Below, piece after piece: positions 34,003-43,252 of a DNA stretch of 53,826 bases. The translations under genes and the position numbers were made by a program. Source of the DNA: Actinomortierella ambigua (Eukaryota; Mortierellomycota; Mortierellomycetes; Mortierellales; Mortierellaceae); contig JAAAJB010000206.1 of the NCBI GenBank assembly GCA_016098155.1, positions 1 to 53,826 on the forward strand, read 5' to 3'. The notes beneath the pieces were generated by a model that was not told the origin of the DNA, did not search any database, and saw nothing but the letters and a program-made list of their open reading frames with translations. Within the stretch, counting starts at the first letter, position 1. The number at the start of each line of letters is the position of its first letter.

Positions 34003-36780
34003 ATGAGTCAGGTACCAGGCCAGCGCACCACCACCCAGACCAGCACCGTGAATGGTGTGACCACGACCGTCACGACCATCTATACGCCCGGTCAACCCAC
34101 CAAAGTCATCACGACCACGTCCAAGCTGCGTCCTGTCGAGGTCCCTAACGGCCAAGAGCCTCCTCAGCCTCAGCCTCAGATCCAACCGCGTCCTTCGTCG
34201 CAGTTCTTTAGAAAGCAGCAACATCAACAGCAGCAGCAGCAGCCAGAGTCGCCTGCCGAGGGCTCTCCCAAGCGAAAGTCGGGTTTCTTTGCCAACCTCA
34301 AGAAGCATGTCTTCCATCAAGATAAGCCACAGGCCCCGGCCAAGGTCACCCCTCAGCAGCCTGTGCAGCAACAGCAACACAAGCCTGTGCAGCAGCAGCA
34401 ACAGCAACACCAGCCTGCTAAGCAGCCCATTCTCATCCAGCGTCCCGTCTCGCAGACGGGCCCACCCAAGCCCATTGCCCAGCCTGTTTCGCAGCCAGCT
34501 CAGCAGCAACAGCAGTATACCCACCAGGACGATGGTCCTATGGAGCGATTGGCTGAGAAGCTCAAGGACGCCACTTTGCACCGTCCCAAGGTCTCGGAGA
34601 GCCATACCTCGACCGTGACCCATCATCACCACCATCCTGGAGACATTGACCCAATTGCCTGCTTGAAGTAAGTTGTTCTTGGCCTTCTTCTTTCCCACAT
34701 CTGATGACACCTCCACTTTTTTTTTTCTTTTCACTTTTTTTTTCTTTTCACTCATGTGGTATTGTGTGTATGTATGTGTTCTGTTGTTCGTGTCCATGTT
34801 ATGTTTTTTTGGGTTCGCGTTTGGTATTTTATCTGGATTGGCCCAAACCCATTGTGTTCCGCCCCCCTCCCCTCTACACTTCTTGTCCTCGCTCCACTCC
34901 TCCCTTGCTTTGCTTTGGTCCTCATGGCGCAAAGAAAGAAAGAAAGAGAGAGAGCGAGAAATCCCCTTTGTGCATCGGCTACTTTGTCCCTTTGCATAAA
35001 GCTTCTTCATTGGCACCCAGCCCTGTTTGTTGCTGAGCACAAAAAAAAAATTAGGCGAGGGAAAAAAAAGCATTACAAAAAAGGGCCAGAACAAAAGAAA
35101 TGCTCATCTTTTCTGGACGATACACACGTTGTATCTCCGAGAGCAAGCAAAAGCGTATCTGAGAAAGGGGAGAACAAAGAAACCTTCCCTCTCTCTCTCC
35201 CGCCTTTCCCCCCCATTGACAGTGCACCACTCTAGCCCGTGCTTGTGAGGAGAGAAAGCTGCTGGGCCAAGGAGAGGGTGACTTTAGATTCCAAACTCCA
35301 AAACATCTCTACAACTTTTTCGGCTCACACAAAACATCGCAACACAGCAACAACAACCCACACCCCGCCTCTTTTTTTTTTGTACCACGTTTTTTCATTA
35401 CATTTATTCCTTACCCAATTTTTTTTTTTTGTTCTTAACCTCACCTCTTTCTTTATTTTTTTCTTCTTGCTTAGGAAATGTGCCCCCGTGGTCACCACGA
35501 CCTTCAATGGCCAGCGCCTCGACCCGGAAGCGATCGACTTTTCACGCGAGGACGCACACGCGCGCGGGTGTCCAAAGTCGGAGACGGTGTCGATCGAGCG
35601 TCTGGGACGGTACCTGACCTCGCCCTTCGAGGGAGACAAGGTCTCTCAATTGCGCGCCATCTTCACCTGGATCGCCGACAACATCGTCTACGACGTCCGC
35701 GGCTACCTCTCGGGCCGCTGGGGCGACCAAGACTCCGAGTCGGTCCTAAAGTCACGCGTGGGCGTTTGCGAAGGGTATGCGAACCTGTTCCGGTCCTTGG
35801 CCAAGGTCGCTGGACTGCAGGTCTTCAAGATTGCAGGCGTCGCCCGCGGAATCGGGTACCGGGCCGGCGATAGCCGCGCTGGAGGCGAGCATGCCTGGAA
35901 CGCGACGGTGATCGATGGCGAGTATCTGTTGATTGACTCGACGTGGGGTGCCGGTGTCTGCAACGCGTCCACGCAGTCGTTTGAGAAGAAGTTCCGGCCG
36001 TTTTATTTCCTGCTCCGACCCAACCGCATGATCTACTCGCATTTCCCGGAAAAGGACGAGGACCAGTTTCTGGACCCGCCCATTGACGAACACACCTTCA
36101 AGCGTCTGCCCTGTCTCAAGCCCGAGACCTGGCAGCTCGGTATCAAGGTCGGTCATAGTGCCCGTGGCAACGTCATCCGCGCCAAGGACGACTATGGCGA
36201 GGTCCAGCTCCGCCTCAAGAAGCGGCCGTCCGATGGCAAGACGGGCAAGATTGTCGGGCAGTTGCAATGGGACAACTATGGCAAGATCACGCACGCGATC
36301 GTCCAGTGGGAGCGCGAGGATGCAAAGTATGTCTACATGCTCGTCAAGTTTTGGTGCCCGGCCGGTGGTCAGGGTAGTCTAAACATCTTTGGATGGCCCC
36401 CAGGAGGCGATCAGACCAAGCCCGGTCCTCAGGTGCTGTCGTTCCTCGTCAAGAACGAGGGCGGCTCTGGTAAGAACGCCAAGCCGGCCATGCAGACCTA
36501 CGTCGTCAAGGGCTTCTCCTTCTCGGTCCTCGAGCCCCTTTCGGCCGTCGTCAAGAAGGGCGTCCCGACCACGATCCGTATCCGCGCCTATGATATCGAA
36601 CGCGGCACCACCCCGGCCATTGCTATCCAGGCCCCCGACGGCGGCATGCCTGTCCGCTTGACGGAGGTCGAGCCAAACCTGTTTGAGATTACAAAGGCCC
36701 TGGATGGTGGCCAGTGGAAGATCGTCAACATGACCTCCGAATACGGCTTTAGCTTCATGGCCGTCTTTGATGCCAAGTAA
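34003..36780 (+). CDS. Transglutaminase-like (KY/Cyk3-type) protein
   Basis: Two exons, 34003-34667 and 35475-36780, join in phase (AA|G) to give 656 aa. The intervening 807-nt intron is T-rich. Residues 1-220 are disordered: T-T-T-V-T-T-I-Y-T-P-G-Q near the start, a polyQ-rich stretch, and a short F-F-A-N-L-K-K-H-V-F motif. The second exon holds a transglutaminase-like core with the catalytic triad visible: Cys320 in V-G-V-C-E-G-Y, His361 in G-E-H-A-W-N and Asp376 in L-I-D-S-T-W-G. The C-terminal half resembles the beta-rich domains that follow the core in kyphoscoliosis peptidase-like proteins (K-P-G-P-Q-V-L-S-F-L-V-K). Yeast Cyk3 uses a similar but catalytically dead domain in cytokinesis. 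Here the triad is intact, so hydrolytic or crosslinking activity is possible. No signal peptide is present, so it is probably cytosolic. Exon 2 is strikingly GC3-rich compared with its surroundings, consistent with high expression. Confidence 0.9.
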
Positions 36781-36844
36781 AACCAAAAAAAAATATTGGT
36801 TTTCTTCCTTCATCTTTTTGTTATTTCCTTCCAGCAACATTACC

Positions 36845-36878
<34 letters not shown>

Positions 36879-37379
36879 ACCTCTCCCACACCCCCCACCC
36901 ACCCAACCTCCCCCAAAAAACAAGATATATTGTACACTTTGATACCCCCATTAAAAAAATATTTTTTAAAAACAATGAATGCTGTTGTTGCTAACTTTGT
37001 TTTTCCTTTCAAGAGCATGTAATGCAGGAACGGAGGTTTTTTTCACCATGTGCATGGTGAGCAAGAGCTACCACTACCCCTTGGATAAGCCATATGAAGA
37101 GTTGCACAAGGAAATAGGAGTAGTCAGTAGCGTGACATGCTGGTCCATAGTAACAACAATATATATATTAGACGAGATGAAAAAAAATGACAAACGCGTT
37201 TTAATTGCTTTAATTGCGTGCGCGTGCTGAATGTAGCCCTACATACTATAGCTTCCACCAATGCTCATGAGGATTTTCCCATAGGTGCAGAGAGGGAAAA
37301 TAGAAAGGAAGGAAGGAGGGGAGGGGAAAGGAGAGAGCCTTGTGTGTGTTGGGGGAGGGGGGGAGGGAGAAGGGCATCA
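36781..37379. other. Convergent 3' intergenic region
   Basis: It separates the TGc gene (+) from the ASX-homology gene (-). It contains a (CT)n array at about 36849-36876, an AT-rich block with AAAAAATATTTTTT near 36953, and no coding frame of note. Confidence 0.6.
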
Positions 37380-40300
37380 TCAATCTTCATGCTGGCGTCG
37401 ACGCTGCTCCTTGACCTTGTTTTTCTCCCAGAGATCCATGCGGACGCCAAACAGCGAGCCGACCAGACATCCTCGTCGGATCACCTCAATGGCCTTCCAG
37501 GAATCGACCCCGCCTGCGCCTCTACGCGACACGTTCCACACATGCTCTGGCACCTGTGTCGACCGCACCGTGTGGATCAAATCCACCAACATTCCCGGCG
37601 TGTCCACCACATACCGCGCCCGCTCTTTTTCTTCTTCCTTTGCTTCTTCCTTTTCTTCTTCTTCCACCTTCTTCGCCTCCACCATCGCAGGTCCTTCTTT
37701 GGACGCTGGTAGATGCGACGAGATGACGAGCTCCTCCACACTGGACGATGGGGCCTCCATATCAACCTCCTTTCCCTCCTTGTCCTCCGTCGACGACCCA
37801 GTCAGTGATGATGATGATGATGATAATTCCTCCATCTCCGCAGCCAATGGCATGGGGACATCCACAAGTGTGTCCATCTCCGCAATGACAGTAGCCGCTG
37901 GGGCAGTTTTGGTAGGGGTGATGGTCATTGCCTCCAGCTCATGCTTGGCCTGCTGTGAAACAAACTCGTGCGTAAACGACAACTCGTTGTTGCTGTTCCC
38001 ACAAACGCCAGAAAGCGACGACGCCGAGGACAGCGACGACATGGTCGAGTCAGACGACAGCGACGACAGCGACGTCGATGATAGTGAATGCGTCAGAGGT
38101 ATGCATCGGTACCCGTTCTCCACCATGCTGTCCTCTCCGGACATTTCTGCCTCTGTCACAAAAGCACCATCGGCAGCATCCATATCCATATTGCTTGTGG
38201 TCGCCTCTGTCATCATGGGATCCGCCTGCTGCTCAACAAAGATTGGGGCTGGCAATGGTGTTGACGGTGTGTCATTCTCTAAAGTCGACTTGGGCAATGA
38301 GGGTACAGAGGCTGGGTTTGACAATAGCTGTTGTTGACCTTTCTTCTCCTCCTCTACCTTACTGTCCACCTGTGGCTGCTGTGGTTGATGCAAAGTCACT
38401 GTGGTGGATAGCGCAGAGGGTGTTGTGCCCTTGGCCGCTGCTCCTGTGGGGGTTGTAGGCGCTGCCGCTTGAAGAGGGGTATCCTGGGAGCGAGCTGGTA
38501 GCGCCTGCTTCCGCGGGAGAAACTCGACAATCGGCCGTCCATTCTTGGCAAAATCAACAATGACCACTCTCTCATCAACGCGAACGACCTTCTTGACCAT
38601 TCTTTTCTGTTGCTGTTCCTGTTGCTGCTGTTGTTGTTGCTTCCGTTTTTTCGTCTTCGTCGTCGTCGCAGCAGCAGCAGCGGTGCCACCGGCCTGCAAA
38701 CCATCCTTCATCTTGGCAGTCTTGGGACTGGCCCTCTCCTTTGCTGTCTCCTTGCCCTTCCTCTTCGGCTTTGTGTCGTTTGTCACCTTGACCATGCGCT
38801 TGGACTCTGTTCCATGACTTGCACCATCACCACTTGCGAGCTCGCCCGAGTCGAACTTGCGTTTTGGCACGCGGCCTCGTCTAGATCCTGTGATCACCGG
38901 CTCATCGTTGTTGTTGTTGTGGTCCTCCTGCTGCATTGAGTCGTCATCATCGTGGTTCTGATGAAGCCGTGGTGGCAGATTATTCTCGGGTGAAAAGTCG
39001 TCCATCTCGATCTTCACTCCCTCCTCCTCCTCCTCTACCACCACTGTCGGGTCATGCGCCATGCCATCGCTGTTCTCCTTCCCTTTCTCTTCCTCCTCCA
39101 CCTCCTTCACCGCCATCATCGCCACCTCATCCTCCACCCCTTCTTTTTTGTCGTCGGCCTCTTCATCCGCATCGACCTCAAATTCATAATCCCAACGGAA
39201 GCGCATCTGGTCCCCAAGCTCGAGCGCGCCATTTTGGCCCAGTTTTGGGAACAGGAGCTTGGCCGAGTCGCCAGCCACCGCGTCCTTCTCGTGCTGGCGG
39301 AACGCCTTCTCGCCGTAGTACTCCTCAAAGGCCTCGTCCTTCCACGTCTCCCATGTGCTTGGGTCATCGTCTTCATCCTCCTCCTCCCCATCATCATCAT
39401 CTTCTTCTTCTTTACCTTCACCGCCGTCCCGAGTGGGTACTGATGACGCTCCCTTGTCTCCTGACGAGAGCGGATGTCCGATGTTGTTGTTGTTGTTGTC
39501 GTTGTTGATTGGCTCGCCATGACCCTTCTTGTCCTCCTTCTCCTTCCCCTCTTCTTCCTCCTCCCGCTCCAGCGCAAGTTGCAGCCGCTGTCGCTGCCTC
39601 TGCTGTTTCAGCAGAGCGCGCTTTGCCTTGCGTTCATACTCCTCGGTGAAGAAGCTGGCGGCGAGGGCGTCCTGCCACTCGACCAAGAAATCGTTAAACC
39701 CATGGCTGTACTTGAAGAACCCTTCCTTCAACTGGCCATCGACAAAAAACCTGCTCTGCTGCTTGATACAGTCTGGCAGCAGGGCCTCGAGCGATGCTCG
39801 TTCCTCTGGGGAAAAGGCCTGGTAATTGTCGTAGTGGATCAGCGTCTTGAGGTCCTTGCTCACCAACGGCGACGTCGGGCTCATCAGCAGGTCTTCGAGC
39901 GACGGCTTGGAGACAACCTTGGTGGTCCTCGTCCTCGATGTTGCTGGCTTGGCCTTGGTCTTTGCTGTGGTGGATGTGGTAGGGGTGGTGCTCTTGCTCT
40001 TGGTGGCTTGGGGCGTTGACGATGACAACAACGACGCCTTGGTCTTCTTTTTCTTGGTGTCGGTATCATTGTCGTTGTTGTTGTCGGTATCGTTACTGAG
40101 GACGGTGTTGTTCTTGTTGGCACCACGACCACTGCCAGATCTTTTAGGTGTAGCAACAGATGCTGCGGTAGCAGCGGCAGTGGCAATGGCCTCCTTTGCA
40201 CTTGCGTCCTTCTTGGCTACCGCCGAAGATGACCGCTGTGGGCGTTTGTTGGTCAAAGTGGTGGTAGAGGCATCAGCATCGTCAGTAACGTCAGCAGCGA

Positions 40301-40781
40301 CAGGGGCAGGAGCAGTGGAAGGCAAGGACTGCGACGACGGAGGTGGAGAAATTGGAGCTTCCTCATGTGTATCGTCTGCGTCAGCAGCAGCGGCAATCAC
40401 CGCGGTGGTAGTGGAAGGGGAGGGGGAGGAGGCTCTGTGTTTGGAAGATTGACGTCCGCGTCTCTTCGCGGATGGCTTGGCCGGAGTGTCTTTGATGCTG
40501 GCAGGAGTGGAGGAGGAAGAGGAAGGGGTGGCCGTAGCCGCCGAAGATCGCTTTCTAGGCTGCCTTTGCTTTTGCTTTTGCTCGTGTTGCTCTTGTTGAT
40601 CTTGCTGTTGTTGTTGTTGCCCCTCTGGCAGTGGTGCCTGAGGGCCGCCTCCAGCCTCAGACTCAACTACGACCCCCTCGGACGGCTTCGACTTTCGGGC
40701 GGTGGTGGTGGTGGCCACCTCGACGTGGTGCGCGTCGAAAGCGACTGGCTTTCTCTTGAGCCTGGCAGGTCTACCCGACAT
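37380..40781 (-). CDS. ASX-homology (DEUBAD/ASXH) domain protein
   Basis: A single-exon frame of 1133 aa starting MSGRPARLKRKPVAF. The frame is open 23 codons further upstream, but the added residues look like leader. Residues about 294-400 read S-P-T-S-P-L-V-S-K-D-L, then F-S-P-E-E-R-A-S-L-E-A-L-L-P-D, then F-N-D-F-L-V-E-W-Q-D-A-L-A. Residues about 477-495 read W-K-D-E-A-F-E-E-Y-Y-G-E-K. Animal ASX/ASXL proteins have this order as one compact domain (LPxxxQxxLLxLLPxxD, NEFF, WKExFFExYYG). Here an acidic E/D/K/N insert of about 75 residues splits it. In animals the domain activates the BAP1/Calypso deubiquitinase that removes ubiquitin from histone H2A. The rest is basic and Ser/Thr/Gln-rich with several K-R-K-type nuclear signals and long acidic runs. 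The C-terminal 80 residues (Y-V-V-D-T-P-G-M-L-V-D-L to D-L-W-E-K-N-K) look folded but are unrecognised. Probably a nuclear chromatin cofactor. Confidence 0.82.
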   Translation of the reverse strand: MSGRPARLKRKPVAFDAHHVEVATTTTARKSKPSEGVVVESEAGGGPQAPLPEGQQQQQQDQQEQHEQKQKQRQPRKRSSAATATPSSSSSTPASIKDTPAKPSAKRRGRQSSKHRASSPSPSTTTAVIAAAADADDTHEEAPISPPPSSQSLPSTAPAPVAADVTDDADASTTTLTNKRPQRSSSAVAKKDASAKEAIATAAATAASVATPKRSGSGRGANKNNTVLSNDTDNNNDNDTDTKKKKTKASLLSSSTPQATKSKSTTPTTSTTAKTKAKPATSRTRTTKVVSKPSLEDLLMSPTSPLVSKDLKTLIHYDNYQAFSPEERASLEALLPDCIKQQSRFFVDGQLKEGFFKYSHGFNDFLVEWQDALAASFFTEEYERKAKRALLKQQRQRQRLQLALEREEEEEGKEKEDKKGHGEPINNDNNNNNIGHPLSSGDKGASSVPTRDGGEGKEEEDDDDGEEEDEDDDPSTWETWKDEAFEEYYGEKAFRQHEKDAVAGDSAKLLFPKLGQNGALELGDQMRFRWDYEFEVDADEEADDKKEGVEDEVAMMAVKEVEEEEKGKENSDGMAHDPTVVVEEEEEGVKIEMDDFSPENNLPPRLHQNHDDDDSMQQEDHNNNNDEPVITGSRRGRVPKRKFDSGELASGDGASHGTESKRMVKVTNDTKPKRKGKETAKERASPKTAKMKDGLQAGGTAAAAATTTKTKKRKQQQQQQQEQQQKRMVKKVVRVDERVVIVDFAKNGRPIVEFLPRKQALPARSQDTPLQAAAPTTPTGAAAKGTTPSALSTTVTLHQPQQPQVDSKVEEEKKGQQQLLSNPASVPSLPKSTLENDTPSTPLPAPIFVEQQADPMMTEATTSNMDMDAADGAFVTEAEMSGEDSMVENGYRCIPLTHSLSSTSLSSLSSDSTMSSLSSASSLSGVCGNSNNELSFTHEFVSQQAKHELEAMTITPTKTAPAATVIAEMDTLVDVPMPLAAEMEELSSSSSSLTGSSTEDKEGKEVDMEAPSSSVEELVISSHLPASKEGPAMVEAKKVEEEEKEEAKEEEKERARYVVDTPGMLVDLIHTVRSTQVPEHVWNVSRRGAGGVDSWKAIEVIRRGCLVGSLFGVRMDLWEKNKVKEQRRRQHED

Positions 40782-41237
40782 GGACTTTTTAATCTCAATG
40801 CTGATGGGTAAAAAAAAAAGGGAAATGGCGAGGCTTCCAATGCCAAACATTGCGAAAACACGAACCCTTAAACCGACAAGTCACGATTTTTTTCGCCACA
40901 TGTGCAGAATAACATTTCATCACTTTTTTTTTTTTTTTTTTTTTTTGGCTTGAACAGATATATTGGAAGGCAAAAAAAAAAAAGAGTATAACTACATGAT
41001 GGTGTGTGTAAGGTACAGTTGTGCGAGAGGGATTGCGAAAGAGGACATTAAGTGCAAAAATACAAAGACGAAGAAAAAAGGGAATGATACAAAACTACAG
41101 GCAGAGAGGATGATATGTGGGGGTGTCCAACGGGGTGAAGGTGGGGGGGTAAGAAATGGGTGCCAATGGATAAAAAAAAAATACAAGGCAACCCATTGCC
41201 GATCCAGTTTCCAAAGAATAACAAGACAATAATATCA
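40782..41237. other. Short intergenic region
   Basis: Upstream of the ASX-homology gene and downstream of the HAC1-like gene, both on the minus strand. It contains a T tract at about 40924-40946 and other A/T runs. No gene is seen. Confidence 0.6.
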
Positions 41238-41481
41238 TCATTGCATCCTTGGGCTAGACAGCAAAGCCTTCAAGAGTAGACGTCGGGCGACTTCTTGTCG
41301 TCCCTGGCGGCACTCTGTGAGGATCTCTTGAACACAGGCGTGACTCAAACTGTTAATCACATCTTTGGAGACGCGGATCATAGGGGAAGGCAATGACGAT
41401 GGTCTGGAGTGCGCAGTGGGAATGGTCGCGGCAGCAGCAGCAGCCAGCTGTTGTTTCTCATGGCTAGCCACAACAGCATCC

Positions 41482-43033
41482 TTAAAAGAGGGATGCAGTG
41501 GGTTCGACCACGGAAGGGGTGGCGGACAGCTGGGTGAGGAACTGTTGGTGGTGCTGTTGTTGCTGCTGCTCGAGCGAGCTCCAGTCATTGCCGAGATCCA
41601 GAAAAGACTCAAAGAGGTCAGCATCAGCTGTGGCAGTAGCAACTGAAGGATCAATCGCTGCCTGGCCGACGGCAACCCCTCCGACCGGCGCGGCAAACAA
41701 GCTCGTGTAGAGGAGGAGAGCGTCAAAGTCTTGTCGCTGCTGGAGCGACAGGACCGACTGCAGATCTCCTTGCAACTCTGACATTTCGCTGGCCGCGACG
41801 GATAGGGGGCTGCTGCTGTCCTCGATGAGTGTCTCTTCGTCGTCGCTACGGATGGAACCGTCATCGAGTGTGTCTTGCTCGTGTTCAGAAAGGTCGAGGT
41901 CCTCCGAAGGTTCCTCTTGGGGGGTGGAGCCAGCTTCTGCTGCAGAGAGTTGGTCGAGACTTGCGTCCCGTCCTCCTTTGCCAGTACTGCAGACTAAGAG
42001 TAATCAGTTTGAAGAGCGAGAAAGAGATGTCAGTGTGACCTTGATGACAATGATGCATGATACAATCCAGAGGTGATATCCATCCATCCACCCATCCCTC
42101 ATCCATCCCATCATATATATCCCCTACCTGGCAAAAGCCGACTCCGGGGGTTTGTTGTTGTTGGATGCCACTCATCGTAAGCTGTTGCTGCATCTTCTCA
42201 AACTGGGCCGTTAGGGCCTCCAATCGCTTGGAGAGCGCCTGGTTATCCTCCTCTACCGTCTTGAGTCGCTTCTGGAGCTGCGAGTTTTCTTGTTGCAGAT
42301 GAGCATTGGACTCTTCAATCTCGGCAACATACTTGCGCTTCTTGTCGCGCGACTCTTGAGCGGCGGCTCGGTTGCGAAGAACTCGCTCACGGGCACGAGC
42401 CTCCTTGTCGGCAGGGTCTTGCGACCGCTTACGGGGACCGGTCGACGATGTGGTGGAGGTGGAGGTGGATGAGGGTGTAGAGGGAATAGAGGATGATGTG
42501 GTGGTGGTGTCTGTCCTTGCGCGCTTGGCTGCTGTCTTTGTGGCGGAGCCTCGAAGGGTCGATGACCGACGACGGGTGACTGGGGCGGTCAAGGGTGTCA
42601 GGAGGGGCGACTCGAGCTTGAGGGCCATGGGGCTGACAGTACCGACAATGGTCTGGGAGGTAGTGGTGGCGGCGCAGGACGAGGACGAGGAAGAGGAGGA
42701 AGAGGATGTGGCCAGAGCGAGGAAGTTTGCGTCGAGTGCAAAGAAGGACTCGAGGTCGGCAGCAGAGGGGGTGGGGGTCGATGCTTGGGCTGCGCTAGTA
42801 GTAGTTGTAGAGGGAGAGAGGGGGCCTGTATTGCTACGAGGCGATGCAGATTCAATTGTCACGATTGCTTCATTGCCCAGGTCTGCAAAGGGCGCTTCGC
42901 TGTCAAAGGGAGCATCAGCTGCAGAAGCAAGGGCCACCATGTCGACTGCAGGTTGGGGAGACATAAGGAACGGTGTCAATGACTCTTTTGGGGAAGGAGA
43001 GGTAATAACAGCTGCAGTGTGGGGAGCTGACAT
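41482..43033 (-). CDS. HAC1: HAC1/XBP1-type bZIP unfolded-protein-response regulator
   Basis: Exon 1 is 43033-42128 (302 codons). A conventional intron of 134 nt (42127-41994, GTAGGG...CTTAG) follows. The basic region and zipper are in exon 1: R-E-R-V-L-R-N-R-A-A-A-Q-E-S-R-D-K-K-R-K with Asn221 and Arg229 at the bZIP signature, then a Leu zipper to about residue 275. R-V-L-R-N-R-A-A-A-Q is diagnostic of Hac1/HacA. Downstream, translation continues in one of two frames. Without further processing it runs to 41238 (553 aa). If 41989-41943 is excised, it enters the frame ending at 41482 (456 aa). That frame reads S-A-A-E-A-G-S-T-P-Q-E-E-P-S-E-D-L-D-L-S and ends D-L-F-E-S-F-L-D-L-G-N-D-W, an acidic/hydrophobic pattern typical of an activation domain. 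Retaining the conventional intron gives a 382-aa form ending at 41885. The spliced product should be nuclear and activate ER chaperone genes. Confidence 0.88.
41930..41953 (-). promoter_or_regulatory. 3' Ire1 hairpin
   Basis: The loop CTGCAGC (41945-41939) is closed by TCT/AGA. One bulged A, a C-G pair, an A-C mismatch and an ACC/GGT block follow. The stem is weaker than the 5' one but has the correct loop size and cut position. Confidence 0.65.
41943..41989 (-). other. Predicted 47-nt Ire1-excised intron of the HAC1-like mRNA
   Basis: It is bounded by CTG|CAGT (cut between 41990 and 41989) and CTG|CAGC (cut between 41943 and 41942), both matching the Ire1 loop consensus CNG|CNGN. The second is the same heptamer as the animal XBP1 3' site. 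It has no GT-AG borders. 47 is not a multiple of three, so removal changes the frame, and the new frame is the one with activation-domain-like coding. Confidence 0.8.
41975..41993 (-). promoter_or_regulatory. 5' Ire1 hairpin, 3' half (5' half at 42137-42128)
   Basis: After the 134-nt intron is removed, the end of exon 1 plus the first base of exon 2 (TTTGCCAGT) faces ACTGGCAAA across the 7-nt loop CTGCAGT. That makes nine Watson-Crick pairs, extended by a T-G wobble and a C-G pair to eleven. In unspliced precursor the two arms are separated by the intron. Confidence 0.85.
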
Positions 43034-43070
43034 GATGGCCCGGACAGAGGGGTGGTGGTAGAGGGTAGTC

Positions 43071-43076
43071 TTTATA
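43071..43076 (-). promoter_or_regulatory. TATA box of the HAC1-like gene
   Basis: TATAAA on the minus strand lies 38 nt upstream of the ATG at 43033. This is close, so the leader would be very short if transcription starts about 30 nt downstream of the box. Confidence 0.4.
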
Positions 43077-43164
43077 AGTTTGGGGAAGTGGGGAGAGAAG
43101 AGTAGTAAAAAGTCTTCTGTTTCCTTTCGTTGTTTGGGTATGGGGGAGAAAAAAGAGAAAGAAA

Positions 43165-43252
43165 GACGTGGTGAAAGGAGAAGAGGCCAGTTGGGTCACT
43201 TTTAAGAGAAGTCTTCTGCCGCAGAGAACAGTACCAGAAACCTCAACGTGGC
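43165..43252. promoter_or_regulatory. Two UPRE-like ACGTGG sites upstream of the HAC1-like gene
   Basis: GACGTGGT at 43165-43172 and AACGTGGC at 43245-43252 share the ACGTGG core of the UPR element TGACGTGG, each with one or two differences. They lie 130-220 nt upstream of the ATG and could allow autoregulation, as known for HAC1 in yeast. A six-base core can occur by chance. Confidence 0.35.

Noticed and set aside
35239..35474. Independent start for the transglutaminase-like protein within the T-rich region
   Set aside because: The sequence is intron (T-rich) with a clear TTAG acceptor at 35474, and the phase matches exon 1.
41885..42127. 382-aa read-through reading of the HAC1-like gene as the main product
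   Set aside because: It reads an intron with good GT-AG borders, translates to W/H-rich sequence, and destroys the Ire1 hairpin. It is kept only as a possible retained-intron isoform.
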